A stretch of DNA of 39,016 nt from positions 1 through 39,016 of the forward strand of contig CAZEYS010000007.1 of NCBI GenBank assembly GCA_964516095.1, given 5' to 3'. Numbering within the stretch: position 1 is the stretch's first letter; each line of letters opens with the position of its first letter. The DNA comes from Hydrogenothermus sp964516095 (GTDB taxonomy: Bacteria; Aquificota; Aquificia; Aquificales; Hydrogenothermaceae). The position numbers and the translations under genes are program-made. The notes under the pieces are model-generated. The model saw only the letters and a program-made list of their open reading frames with translations, was not told the DNA's origin and searched no databases. Of the stretch, positions 16,516-24,166 are shown one piece after another.

Positions 16516-16986
16516 ATGATACGAAAACTGGCAATGCTTACTGTTTTCCTAATTATGATATTAATTTCACCTTCTTATAGTAAAACTATTCCTAAGTTTT
16601 TGCTGAAAGACGAAAATGGAAATATAATTTCTCAAAAATCCCTTAAAGGTAAGCCTTCTGTTTTAATTTTTTGGGGTATTAACTGTTCAAGCTGTAAAAA
16701 AGAGCTTCCAATTTTTAATAAGTTTTACAAAAAATATAAAAACAAAATAAATTTTTATGCAATTATTATCGATTCAGATGACATTGGTAAAATACAGGAC
16801 AGAAAGAAAAAATGGGGATTTGAAATCCCAGTTTTAATTGGTGATAAAATGACTGCTTATAAGTTCAAGATTTTTGGCGTTCCAATAACATACTTTGTTG
16901 ATAAAAATTTAGAAGTAAAAAAAATACTTATAGGAAGGGCGTCTGAAAAGCAAATAGAAAAGGAAATAAAAAATCTTTTTAATTAG
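16516..16986 (+). CDS. Exported thioredoxin-like protein (TlpA/ResA type)
   Basis: 156 residues. An N-terminal signal sequence (MIRK then a hydrophobic stretch to about residue 18, with likely cleavage near SPSYSK) sends it to the periplasm. The thioredoxin fold has the redox pair Cys57-x-x-Cys60 in FWGINCSSCKKELP and the cis-Pro loop FGVPITYFVD. TlpA/ResA-type proteins reduce disulfides in apocytochromes or other exported proteins; the partner here is unknown. It stands alone, with its own promoter, and overlaps the end of purQ tail to tail by 8 bases. Confidence 0.9.
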   Translation: MIRKLAMLTVFLIMILISPSYSKTIPKFLLKDENGNIISQKSLKGKPSVLIFWGINCSSCKKELPIFNKFYKKYKNKINFYAIIIDSDDIGKIQDRKKKWGFEIPVLIGDKMTAYKFKIFGVPITYFVDKNLEVKKILIGRASEKQIEKEIKNLFN

Positions 16987-17665
16987 CATTTAGGATAGAT
17001 TTTAAAATGTATATCCCATCTTCAGTTCCAAGTATACTTTCTGCTGCCCTTTCTGGGTGTGGCATTAGACCAAATACATTTTTATTTTTATTACACACTC
17101 CAGCTATATTTGCAATAGAACCATTGGGATTTGCTTCTGTCGTTATATTTCCACTTTTATCGCAATATCTCAGTATTATCTGCTGATTATCTTCTAATTC
17201 TTTTAAACTATTTTCGTCTACAAAGTAGTTTCCATCATGGTGAGCTATTGGTATTTTTAATACCTGACCCTTTTTACATTGATTTGTAAAAGGAGTTTCA
17301 TTATTTTCAACTTTTAAGTACTGGTGTTTACATACAAATTTCCCATGAATATTAGGTAATAGTGCCCCCGGTAAAAGATGAGCTTCTGTTAATATCTGAA
17401 AACCATTACATATTCCAATTACAAGACCTCCTTTTTCTGCAAACTCTTTAACTGCACTGGTTAATGGTGTATGTGAAGCTAAAGCTCCAGGTCTTAAGTA
17501 ATCTCCAAATGAAAATCCACCAGGTAATACTATACAATCAAACCCTTTTAAGTCAGTTTGTCTATAGTCTATAAATTCAACTTCTTCTTTTAAAACATCT
17601 CTAATTACTCTGTATGTATCATAATCACAGTTTGAACCGGGATAAACAGCAACTCCAAATTTCAT
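16979..17665 (-). CDS. purQ: Phosphoribosylformylglycinamidine synthase, glutaminase subunit
   Basis: 228 residues, the usual length of PurQ. Supplies ammonia from glutamine to PurL in purine synthesis. Class I amidotransferase: nucleophile Cys86 in IGICNGFQIL, and the His-x-Glu pair in GLMPHPERAAE near residue 207; VAVYPGSNCDYDT and LPGGFSFGDYLRPGALA are PurQ signatures. Start ATG at 17665 with GGAGG eight bases upstream. purS and purL are not adjacent; purQ has its own predicted promoter beside the transposase remnant. Confidence 0.96.
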   Translation of the reverse strand: MKFGVAVYPGSNCDYDTYRVIRDVLKEEVEFIDYRQTDLKGFDCIVLPGGFSFGDYLRPGALASHTPLTSAVKEFAEKGGLVIGICNGFQILTEAHLLPGALLPNIHGKFVCKHQYLKVENNETPFTNQCKKGQVLKIPIAHHDGNYFVDENSLKELEDNQQIILRYCDKSGNITTEANPNGSIANIAGVCNKNKNVFGLMPHPERAAESILGTEDGIYILKSILNAN

Positions 17666-17726
17666 CTAATCCTCCAAAATCTTTTAAGTAATATTTTACA
17701 GAAAGAATGTCAGAATCGCTATAATT

Positions 17727-17754
17727 ATTGTAGAGGTTTTCAAAATGACTGCAA
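17727..17754 (-). promoter_or_regulatory. Predicted promoter of purQ
   Basis: On the minus strand TTGCAG (17749-17754), a 16-base spacer and TACAAT (17727-17732), about 60 bases before the purQ start. It lies at the edge of the transposase remnant. Confidence 0.5.
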
Positions 17755-17774
17755 CCGCTTTAAAAAAAGCTTAA

Positions 17775-18025
17775 AAAAGACTACAACAAAAATCATCCCA
17801 TCAGAAGGAAGGAAGCAAGAACTATCAAAAAACAAAGCAGTTAATACAAAGAGAACATCAGAAGATATATAACAGAAGAAAAGATATACAAAACAAAATA
17901 ATATCCCTGCTGAAGAACAGATAAAAAATTGGCATAGTGGATATTAATTCACTATAAAAAACGTAGGGCTGGACAGACCCAAGCCAATGCCTGAGGATGT
18001 CATCTTACTACAAAATAGCAATTAA
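17775..18025 (+). pseudogene. Decayed TnpB (IS200/IS605 OrfB) remnant
   Basis: The 374-base gap between purQ and mtnP has no intact gene. One plus-strand frame (17781-17924) reads LQQKSSHQKEGSKNYQKTKQ, then LIQREHQKIYNRRKDIQNKI. This fits the conserved TnpB helix S-R-K-x-K-G-S-K-N-x-x-K-x-x-x-x-x-x-x-x-H-x-K-I-x-x-R-R-x-D-x-x-x-K. A stop stands just before it and TAA at 17922 ends it. A second piece in another frame (17963-18025, VGLDRPKPMPEDVILLQNSN) could be the C-terminal tail, but that part is less sure. The RuvC-like DED core and zinc finger are missing, so no activity is expected. I read it as the scar of an old insertion. Confidence 0.6.
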
Positions 18026-18039
18026 ATCTAAGAGAGGAG

Positions 18040-18882
18040 CTAAATAGCAGCTCCTTCTAAACTGGAAGCACAATTACAGTTGTACTGGGTGGGAAGGTTT
18101 TCAACAAAAGTCAGAATAACTTTTTTTATGTCTTCATTTTTTTGCGACATCATTTGAATTACTTCATCAGATGTAAGTTTTTCTCCCTTTATTCCAGCAG
18201 CAAGGTTTGTTACAACACTCAAGGAAATAAAATGCATCTGCAACTCTTTTGCAAGTACAACTTCAGGCACAAGTGTCATACCAACAATATCCGCTCCTAA
18301 ACTGGAAAGTGCTTTTATTTCTGCAGCAGTTTCAAGTCGGGGCCCCTCTGTGACTGCATATGTTGCATTTTTGTGAAATCTAAATTTTAAAAGCTTTAAA
18401 CTTTCTTCCATTGCCTCAGTCAACACAGGACAGAACGGTTCCGAAACATCAATATGGACTACACTTTTATTCTTTAAATAGATGCTCACAAGGTCATCTT
18501 TATTATCTTCGACATCAACCTTTGTATATATTCCTTCGAAATAAGTTGAAGGCCGTGTTTTAGTAAAATCTAAAAACTGACTTGATATGACAAAATCTCC
18601 AGGAAAAAGAAGAGGATTTATTCCTCCTACAGCGTTGATTGATAAAATTTTATCTACTCCAAGCTTTCTAAATCCCCAGATATTAGCTCTGTAATTGATA
18701 AGATGAGGAGGATAAAGGTGACCTCTTCCATGTCGTGGAAGAAAAACCACTTTACTATTTTTATATTCAGTTATTATATACTTGTCGGAAGGTTTACCCC
18801 ATGGGGTCTCAATTTCTATTTCTTCTACAAATTTAAGGCCATCTATATCATACAGACCACTTCCACCTATAACTCCTATCAC
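18040..18882 (-). CDS. mtnP: S-methyl-5'-thioadenosine phosphorylase
   Basis: 280 residues. Splits methylthioadenosine into adenine and methylthioribose-1-phosphate, the entry to the methionine-salvage steps of mtnB and mtnD. Seen: GVIGGSGLYDIDGL (phosphate loop), FLPRHGRGHLYPPHLINYRAN, INAVGGINP, EGPRLETAAEI, and VGMTLVPEVVLAKEL with SVVTNLAAG; the C-terminal Cys-x-Cys (CNCASSLEGA) is common in this family. GTG start at 18882, whose bases overlap the aminotransferase stop (GTGA). A GGAGCT/AGCTCC inverted repeat spans the stop codon. Confidence 0.94.
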   Translation of the reverse strand: MIGVIGGSGLYDIDGLKFVEEIEIETPWGKPSDKYIITEYKNSKVVFLPRHGRGHLYPPHLINYRANIWGFRKLGVDKILSINAVGGINPLLFPGDFVISSQFLDFTKTRPSTYFEGIYTKVDVEDNKDDLVSIYLKNKSVVHIDVSEPFCPVLTEAMEESLKLLKFRFHKNATYAVTEGPRLETAAEIKALSSLGADIVGMTLVPEVVLAKELQMHFISLSVVTNLAAGIKGEKLTSDEVIQMMSQKNEDIKKVILTFVENLPTQYNCNCASSLEGAAI

Positions 18883-20027
18883 TGTAATCCCTCCATCACT
18901 ATTTGCTGAGCCTTAGAAACGCCTTTCCCTAATTCTACAGGAAAGCCTATTTTTTGAAGAGCTAATTCAAGTCCGGCAATTATCTGAACTACATCCATAA
19001 AGTCAAAATAACCCATATGGGCAATTCTAAAGATTTTTCCTTTTAAATGATCCTGCCCTCCAGCAACTCTAAATCCTATTTTTAAAAGCTCTTTTCGTAA
19101 ATCATCGGCATTTATTCCAGCAGGAGCATACACACCTGTTGCAGAATTTGAAGGACTTTCTGATAGCAATGTTAACCCTATTTCCTTAACTGCTTCTCTT
19201 GTAGCTCTTGCCATAATTTCATGTCTCTTTGCAAGATTTTTTATACCTTCATTTAAAATCATATTTAAACTTTCATTTAAAGCAATTATTAAACTTATAG
19301 CAGGAGTATAAGCAGTCTGACCTTTAGCCTGTTTTTTACTCTCAGCTTTAACATCAAAATAGTACTTTGGAAGATTTGAACTTTCTAATCTTTTTTGGGC
19401 TTTTTCACTGTAATACAAAATAGAAAGACCAGGAGGAAGCATTAAGGCTTTTTGAGAACCTGTTATAAGAACGTCTATTCCTTCCTCTTCTGGATATACC
19501 TCGTATACGCCTACTGATGTTATTCCATCAACTACAATCAGACAGTCTTCTAACATTTCATTGGCTTTTTCAGCTATAAATTTCACATCGTGATAAGTTG
19601 TTGTTGATGTTTCGGACTGCTGCATTAAAACCCCTTTTATTTCGGGATATTTTCCAAATATTTCTAAGATTTTGTCTTTATCATAGGTTTTTCCCCATGG
19701 AATTTCATAATCTATAACTTTAAGGTTATACCTTTTTGCTATTTCTTTCCATCTTTGACCAAACTTTCCTGCGTTTATAACCAGAACAGTGTCTTCTTCA
19801 CTGAAGAAATTGGCCACAGAAGCCTCCATTGCCCCTGTTCCTGAAGAGGAAAACATTAAAACATCTCTTTCTGTTTTTAATAGCTTTTGAAGTTTTTCCC
19901 TTACCTGCAAAAATATATTTGTAAATTCAGGGGTTCTATGGTGAATTATCTGTTGTCCTAAAGCTTTTATCACTTGCGGAGGTAAAGGAACAGGCCCAGG
20001 AGTAAATAATCTCTCTTTTATTAACAT
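18879..20027 (-). CDS. Class V aminotransferase (serine/alanine-glyoxylate type)
   Basis: 382 residues. PLP-dependent fold type I: FTPGPVPLP at the start, HHRTPEF, the phosphate-binding SSGTGAMEASV (61-71), Asp167 in VVDGITSVG, and Lys193 in TGSQKALMLPPG as the Schiff-base residue; VAGGQDHLKGKIFRIAHMGY at the end. The family includes serine-glyoxylate, alanine-glyoxylate and serine-pyruvate aminotransferases and, in some lineages, phosphoserine aminotransferase. It diverges from the pspA-type phosphatase, which suggests, as an inference only, the phosphoserine step of serine synthesis. ATG at 20027 with GGAGG. Overlaps mtnP by 4 bases. Confidence 0.88.
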   Translation of the reverse strand: MLIKERLFTPGPVPLPPQVIKALGQQIIHHRTPEFTNIFLQVREKLQKLLKTERDVLMFSSSGTGAMEASVANFFSEEDTVLVINAGKFGQRWKEIAKRYNLKVIDYEIPWGKTYDKDKILEIFGKYPEIKGVLMQQSETSTTTYHDVKFIAEKANEMLEDCLIVVDGITSVGVYEVYPEEEGIDVLITGSQKALMLPPGLSILYYSEKAQKRLESSNLPKYYFDVKAESKKQAKGQTAYTPAISLIIALNESLNMILNEGIKNLAKRHEIMARATREAVKEIGLTLLSESPSNSATGVYAPAGINADDLRKELLKIGFRVAGGQDHLKGKIFRIAHMGYFDFMDVVQIIAGLELALQKIGFPVELGKGVSKAQQIVMEGLQ

Positions 20028-20062
20028 CTAATCCTCCATTCTCATTTTAATTTAAGAATTTT

Positions 20063-20071
20063 ATTATATCA
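20063..20071 (-). promoter_or_regulatory. Predicted extended -10 promoter of the aminotransferase-mtnP pair
   Basis: On the minus strand TGATATAAT, an extended -10 (TG-n-TATAAT), lies about 35 bases before the aminotransferase ATG. No good -35 hexamer stands upstream, which extended -10 promoters can do without. The rest of the 139-base divergent gap is AT-rich; a TATACT at 20128-20133 could serve pspA on the plus strand. Confidence 0.45.
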
Positions 20072-20166
20072 GACAAAGATTTAACAAAAACTACTACAAA
20101 TTTTTTATTTTAAGGTAAAATAAGTACTATACTGATAAGAATAGATACAGATGTAGAGGTAGGATA

Positions 20167-20805
20167 TTGGCTGTAAGGATTATTTATGTAAGACACGCTG
20201 AAAGTCTATGGAACCCAATAGGAAGATATCAGGGTAAGTTAGACCCAGAGTTATCTGAAAGAGGTCATAAACAGGCCCAAAGACTTGCAAAAGCACTAAA
20301 AAAATACAATCCTTCAGCCCTTTACAGTAGCCCTTTAAAAAGAACCTATATGACAGCTCAGTACATAAGTAAAGAGCTTAACCTTCCTATAAATGTAGAT
20401 GAGGACATTATAGAGATAGACCATGGAGAATGGTCTGGAATGCTTGTTGAAGAGGTCAAAGAAAAGTATCCTGATATGTTCAATGATTGGATTTACAAGC
20501 CCCACTCTGTAAAGTTCCCTGGTGGTGAGTCTTTAGAAGACGTTTACAACAGGGTAAAAAATTTCCAGAAAAAGATGCTTGAAAGACACGATGGAGAAAC
20601 AGTTATAGCAGTTTCCCATACAGTTCCAATAAGAGCTTCATTTGTAGCAGGATTAGATATACCTCTAAGCAAGTTTTGGTCCTTTGGGTGTGATAATGCG
20701 TCATACTCAATATTAGACTATGATGAGGTAAGACCTATTTTATATAAACTTAATAATACATACTTTTTAGAAGAACTTTTTATACCATCTTTAGACGCAC
20801 TTTAA
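20167..20805 (+). CDS. pspA: Metal-independent phosphoserine phosphatase (histidine phosphatase family)
   Basis: 212 residues, TTG start with GAGGTAGGA upstream. Histidine-phosphatase fold: the phosphate-accepting His10 in YVRHAESLWNP, RYQGKLDPELSERG, SSPLKRTYMTAQ, and the second His151 in VSHTVPIRAS. It resembles phosphoglycerate mutase, but the stretches EIDHGEWSGMLVEEVKEKYP and LSKFWSFGCDNASYS are very like Hydrogenobacter thermophilus PspA, which is a phosphoserine phosphatase without metal. So the likely reaction is phosphoserine to serine. A phosphoglycerate mutase role is the alternative. First gene of a plus-strand group, with a 35-residue membrane protein next. Confidence 0.85.
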   Translation: MAVRIIYVRHAESLWNPIGRYQGKLDPELSERGHKQAQRLAKALKKYNPSALYSSPLKRTYMTAQYISKELNLPINVDEDIIEIDHGEWSGMLVEEVKEKYPDMFNDWIYKPHSVKFPGGESLEDVYNRVKNFQKKMLERHDGETVIAVSHTVPIRASFVAGLDIPLSKFWSFGCDNASYSILDYDEVRPILYKLNNTYFLEELFIPSLDAL

Positions 20806-20806
20806 A

Positions 20807-20914
20807 ATGGATAAAACGTTAATTATAGAAATTGGGCTTTTAGTTATAGGAATTGGTGTTATGGTTATCCCGACCTTTTACAAAATTAAAAAACTAAAAG
20901 AGAAAGAACAGTGA
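20807..20914 (+). CDS. 35-residue single-helix membrane microprotein
   Basis: ATG at 20807 lies one base after the pspA stop, and the TGA at 20912-20914 overlaps the GTG start of hisZ (GTGA). This fills the pspA-hisZ gap exactly and is the normal coupling pattern here. The peptide is MDKTLIIEIGLLVIGIGVMV followed by IPTFYKIKKLKEKEQ: one membrane helix (about 5-24), short N-terminus, positively charged tail expected in the cytoplasm. There is no ribosome site apart from the coupled context. I know of no family and give no function. The fit of both ends is the main evidence that it is real. Confidence 0.6.
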   Translation: MDKTLIIEIGLLVIGIGVMVIPTFYKIKKLKEKEQ

Positions 20915-22167
20915 ACATAGGGATTCCAAAGGGCGTTAAAGTCTTATCACCAAAAGAAACGTCTGATATTGAGAATATAGAAGAGCATATATCTAAAATT
21001 TTCAAACTCTGGGGTTATGAAAAAATAACATTACCTTACTTTGAATACTACGATGTCCATAAAAAAGCTATAGGTAAAACTTTAAAAAATCAAACATTCA
21101 GATTTGTAGATAGATATGAAGGGGAAATATTAGTTCTACGAGCAGATTTTACAGCACAGGTTGCCAGATATGTGGCTTCACTCAAAGAAAAAGATTTCCC
21201 TATAAGACTCTTTTATAACAATGATGTTTTCAGATATATAGTTCCAAAAGCAGAAAATATATGGAATAAAAGACAGATAGGTATAGAACTTATAGGTTCA
21301 AATTCGCTGGAAGCAGATGCTGAAATTATCGCTGTTGCAATAAACTCTTTAAAAGACCTTGGAATAAAAGATTTCCAGATAGATTTAAACAATGTGAAAC
21401 TGTTCTATAACTTAAAAGAAATTCTAAATTTAAATCAAGAAAATTTTGATAAATTGATGCTTTCTATAAGAAAAAAGGAGTTTTTTAATATTAAAGCTCT
21501 TACTTCAAAGTTTGATGTTCCTGAAAAAATATATGATTTTATAACTAAAATTCCTAAGCTCCAAGGCGATATATCTTTAATAGATAGATTAATAGATGAG
21601 TATCAGGAATTTAAAGAAATATCGGAACCTCTTAAAAACTTAAAACAGATTTACGAAATTTTAAAAGCCTACTCTCTTGAAGACAGGATAGTATTTGACT
21701 TAGGAGAGCCAAAAGAATTTGATTATTATACAGGCCTCATATTTGAAATCTTTATAAAGGACTTCAAAAAACCAATAGGTATAGGGGGAAGATACGACAA
21801 TCTACTTAGTAAGTATAATGGAAATATTCCGGCAACTGGGTTTGCATTTGATGTTTTTAACCTGTATGAGTATATGAAGGATAAAGATTTACTAAAAACA
21901 GAAAGAGGAAAAGACTTTTTTATTATAGACACGACTAAAGACAAAAAAACTGCTTATAAAATAGCTTCTCATTTAAGAAGGAAAGGCTACAGTGTTGCCA
22001 GAGATGTAGTAAAAAGAGATAGTAAACAATCAATAGAGTTTGCCTTTAAAAATGGTTTTAAAAATGTTATAGTGATAGGACTTGAAAAAGAGGAAAATGA
22101 AATATATTTATACACTTCTTTAAAAAACAGAAAAAAAATAAAAATAGAAGAAATTCTTAACACTTAG
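20911..22167 (+). CDS. hisZ: ATP phosphoribosyltransferase regulatory subunit (HisRS-like)
   Basis: 418 residues, GTG start overlapping the microprotein stop. Class II synthetase-like fold: TLPYFEYYDVHKKAIG, motif 2 VLRADFTAQVARYVAS, FDLGEPKEFDYYTGLIFE, and GIGGRYDNLLSKY with PATGFAFDVFNLYE. The HisRS histidine-binding motif RGLDYYxRT is replaced by FDLGEPKEFDYYTG, which is the HisZ pattern. HisZ and the short HisG together perform and control the first step of histidine synthesis. Residues about 330-418 look like the anticodon-binding-type domain of HisRS, which is often shortened or absent in HisZ. HisRS itself is the alternative but the motif argues against it. hisG is not in the window; hisH is 1.4 kb downstream. 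Confidence 0.85.
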   Translation: MNIGIPKGVKVLSPKETSDIENIEEHISKIFKLWGYEKITLPYFEYYDVHKKAIGKTLKNQTFRFVDRYEGEILVLRADFTAQVARYVASLKEKDFPIRLFYNNDVFRYIVPKAENIWNKRQIGIELIGSNSLEADAEIIAVAINSLKDLGIKDFQIDLNNVKLFYNLKEILNLNQENFDKLMLSIRKKEFFNIKALTSKFDVPEKIYDFITKIPKLQGDISLIDRLIDEYQEFKEISEPLKNLKQIYEILKAYSLEDRIVFDLGEPKEFDYYTGLIFEIFIKDFKKPIGIGGRYDNLLSKYNGNIPATGFAFDVFNLYEYMKDKDLLKTERGKDFFIIDTTKDKKTAYKIASHLRRKGYSVARDVVKRDSKQSIEFAFKNGFKNVIVIGLEKEENEIYLYTSLKNRKKIKIEEILNT

Positions 22168-22181
22168 TACCTGATAGGGTG

Positions 22182-22204
22182 CTTTATTTAAATAAATAAT
22201 AAAG
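22182..22204 (+). promoter_or_regulatory. AT-rich hairpin overlapping the slyD ribosome site
   Basis: CTTTATT (22182-22188) and AATAAAG (22198-22204) pair over a 9-base loop, and the right arm includes the first bases of AAAGGAG, the slyD ribosome site. It could slow initiation at low temperature. The stem is weak and AT-rich, so this is a possibility only. Confidence 0.25.
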
Positions 22205-22216
22205 GAGATTTTAGTT

Positions 22217-22711
22217 ATGGCACAACAAGTAGAAAAAAACAAAGTAGTAACTTTCAACTATACGTTGAGAGACAAAGAAACTGGTGAAGTTATAGATTCA
22301 AGCCAGATGCATGGACAACCTCTCACTGTTCTAATTGGGAAAGGCGAAATAATACCTGGATTAGAAGAAAGAATGGTAGGAATGAAAGAAGGAGAAACAA
22401 AGCAAATAGAAGTTCCTGCTGCAGAAGCTTATGGAGAAAAAGACCAAACATTAATCCAGCAGGTTCCAAGAGAATATTTTCAAGGTATTGAACTTCAGAA
22501 AGGAATGCCTCTTCAAGCTCAAACCCCGGATGGTCAGATTATAAATATGGTTGTTTTAGATTTTGATGATAATACAGTTACTGTTGACTTAAATCATCCA
22601 CTTGCAGGAAAAGATTTAGTGTTTGATATAGAAGTTGTTAATGTTAGAGATGCTACCCCTGAAGAAATACTTCATGGACATGCCCATGGAGAAGGAGGAC
22701 ACCAACATTAG
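22217..22711 (+). CDS. slyD: FKBP-type peptidyl-prolyl isomerase (SlyD-like)
   Basis: 164 residues. FKBP domain with the SlyD-type insert-in-flap chaperone domain: VTFNYTLRDKETGEVIDSS, LIGKGEIIPGLEERMVGMKEGE, then the insert (about 70-125, AEAYGEKDQTLIQQVPREYF) and DLNHPLAGKDLVFDIEV. The tail HGHAHGEGGHQH is His-rich and could bind nickel or zinc, as known for SlyD. It speeds proline isomerisation and helps folding in the cytoplasm. Strong AAAGGAG ribosome site. Followed by a hairpin and then trpA. Confidence 0.95.
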   Translation: MAQQVEKNKVVTFNYTLRDKETGEVIDSSQMHGQPLTVLIGKGEIIPGLEERMVGMKEGETKQIEVPAAEAYGEKDQTLIQQVPREYFQGIELQKGMPLQAQTPDGQIINMVVLDFDDNTVTVDLNHPLAGKDLVFDIEVVNVRDATPEEILHGHAHGEGGHQH

Positions 22712-22716
22712 TTTAA

Positions 22717-22740
22717 AGAAGGGGCTTTTATGCCCTTTCT
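22717..22740 (+). terminator. Stem-loop between slyD and trpA
   Basis: AGAAGGGGC (22717-22725) pairs with GCCCTTTCT (22732-22740) over a 6-base loop, with one G-U pair. It begins six bases after the slyD stop. A true run of T does not follow directly, so termination may be partial, or it may protect the slyD end while trpA is read through. Confidence 0.5.
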
Positions 22741-22781
22741 ATGTTAAAATTTTGCCATAAACCTAAAACATAAGGGAAAAT

Positions 22782-23552
22782 ATGGCAAAAATAGCCGATA
22801 TATTTAAAAGTAAAAAACCTTTAATCTGTTACTTTATGGCAGGTTATCCCAGTATAGACGATAGCATAAAAACTGCATTTTCACTTATAGAAGCAGGTGC
22901 AGATATACTAGAAGTTGGTCTTCCATTTTCAGACCCTGTTGCAGATGGCCCAACTATACAGGTTGCCCATGAAAAAGCTGTAAAAGATGGAATTACACCA
23001 CTTGATGTTTTTCACGTTACTAATGCCATAAAAGAAAAATATCCTCACGTACCTCTTATACTGATGACTTACTACAATCCTATTTTTAAAATGGGAGAAG
23101 AGGACTTTTGTGAAAAAGCTAAAAAAAATGGAGTTGATGGTTTTATAGTGCCAGATTTACCACCAGAAGAGGCCTCAAGTTTCAAACAGACTGCAAATAA
23201 AAATAATTTATCTACAATATTTCTGTTGGCTCCAACATCGGATGATAGAAGGATTAAATTGGTATCCTCATTTTCAGATGACTTTATATACTATGTCTCA
23301 TTAACTGGTATAACTGGAGAAAGAGATAAACTTCCATGGGATGAAATAGAAAAACAAATACTGAAAATAAAATCTTTAACAGATAAGAAAGTAGCTGTAG
23401 GTTTTGGTGTATCCAAAAAAGAACATACTCAAATTTTATCCAAATTTGCCGATGGAATAATAGTTGGTAGCGCTGTGGTAAAACTTCAGGGTAGAGTAGA
23501 TTTTGAAGGAATAAAAAATCTCGTTAAAACACTAAAAGAGGGGATAAATTGA
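22782..23552 (+). CDS. trpA: Tryptophan synthase alpha chain
   Basis: 256 residues. It cleaves indole-3-glycerol phosphate to indole, which passes to TrpB. The catalytic acids are Glu44 and Asp55 in ILEVGLPFSDPVADGPTIQ. Also seen: FMAGYPS at the N-terminus, MTYYNPIF, GVDGFIVPDLPPEEA, LLAPTSDDRR, YYVSLTGITG and VGFGVSKKEH with GIIVGSAVVK. ATG at 22782 with AAGGG. trpB is not adjacent; the stop overlaps the TTG start of hisH by four bases (TTGA), so this gene pairs tryptophan with histidine synthesis. Confidence 0.97.
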   Translation: MAKIADIFKSKKPLICYFMAGYPSIDDSIKTAFSLIEAGADILEVGLPFSDPVADGPTIQVAHEKAVKDGITPLDVFHVTNAIKEKYPHVPLILMTYYNPIFKMGEEDFCEKAKKNGVDGFIVPDLPPEEASSFKQTANKNNLSTIFLLAPTSDDRRIKLVSSFSDDFIYYVSLTGITGERDKLPWDEIEKQILKIKSLTDKKVAVGFGVSKKEHTQILSKFADGIIVGSAVVKLQGRVDFEGIKNLVKTLKEGIN

Positions 23553-24166
23553 TAACTGTTGTGGATTATGGAATGGGTAATCTAAGAAGTGTTGCTAAAG
23601 CGTTTGAGAAAGTAGGATTTGATATAAAAGTATCATCATATCCAGAAGATATTAGAGATGCCAAAGCCATTGTTGTTCCAGGTGTTGGTGCTTTTGGTGA
23701 CGCAGTTCACAATTTAAAGAGATTTAACCTGTATGATGAGATTATCAACCATATTGAAAAAGGAAAACCTTATTTTGGTATTTGTCTTGGGCTACAACTG
23801 TTGTTTGAGTATGGGTATGAATTTGGGGAGCATAAAGGTCTTGGAGTTATTAAAGGCAAAGTTGTGAAGTTTCCTCATCGCAAAGGTTTTAAAATACCTC
23901 ACATGGGATGGAATCAGGTTTGGATTAATAAGAAAGAAGGACTATTTTCAGATATAAAAGATGGAGAGTACTTTTATTTCGTTCATTCATTTTATGTTGT
24001 ACCAGAAGATGAAAACGTAATTGCATCAAAAACAGATTATATAGTAGATTTTTGTTCAGCAATTCAAAAAGATAACATATGGGCAGTCCAGTTTCATCCA
24101 GAAAAAAGTCAAAAAGCTGGACTACAACTAATTAAAAACTTTAAAAACTTTGTTAATTCTTATTGA
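23549..24166 (+). CDS. hisH: Imidazole glycerol phosphate synthase subunit HisH
   Basis: 205 residues, TTG start overlapping the trpA stop. Glutaminase half of the HisHF complex: the N-terminal VVDYGMGNLRSVAKAF, VPGVGAFGDA, nucleophile Cys79 in YFGICLGLQLLFE, GVIKGKVVKFP...HMGWNQV, FVHSFYV and the His-Glu pair in VQFHPEKSQKAG. It makes ammonia from glutamine for the ring closure by HisF in histidine synthesis. hisF is not in the window. The 3' end overlaps the next minus-strand gene tail to tail by 7 bases. Confidence 0.97.
   Translation: MITVVDYGMGNLRSVAKAFEKVGFDIKVSSYPEDIRDAKAIVVPGVGAFGDAVHNLKRFNLYDEIINHIEKGKPYFGICLGLQLLFEYGYEFGEHKGLGVIKGKVVKFPHRKGFKIPHMGWNQVWINKKEGLFSDIKDGEYFYFVHSFYVVPEDENVIASKTDYIVDFCSAIQKDNIWAVQFHPEKSQKAGLQLIKNFKNFVNSY

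Noticed and set aside
18036..18054. GGAGCT/AGCTCC hairpin at the end of mtnP as a terminator or transposon end
   Set aside because: It spans the mtnP stop codon and has no clear T-run after it; the bases also encode a normal MtnP C-terminus.
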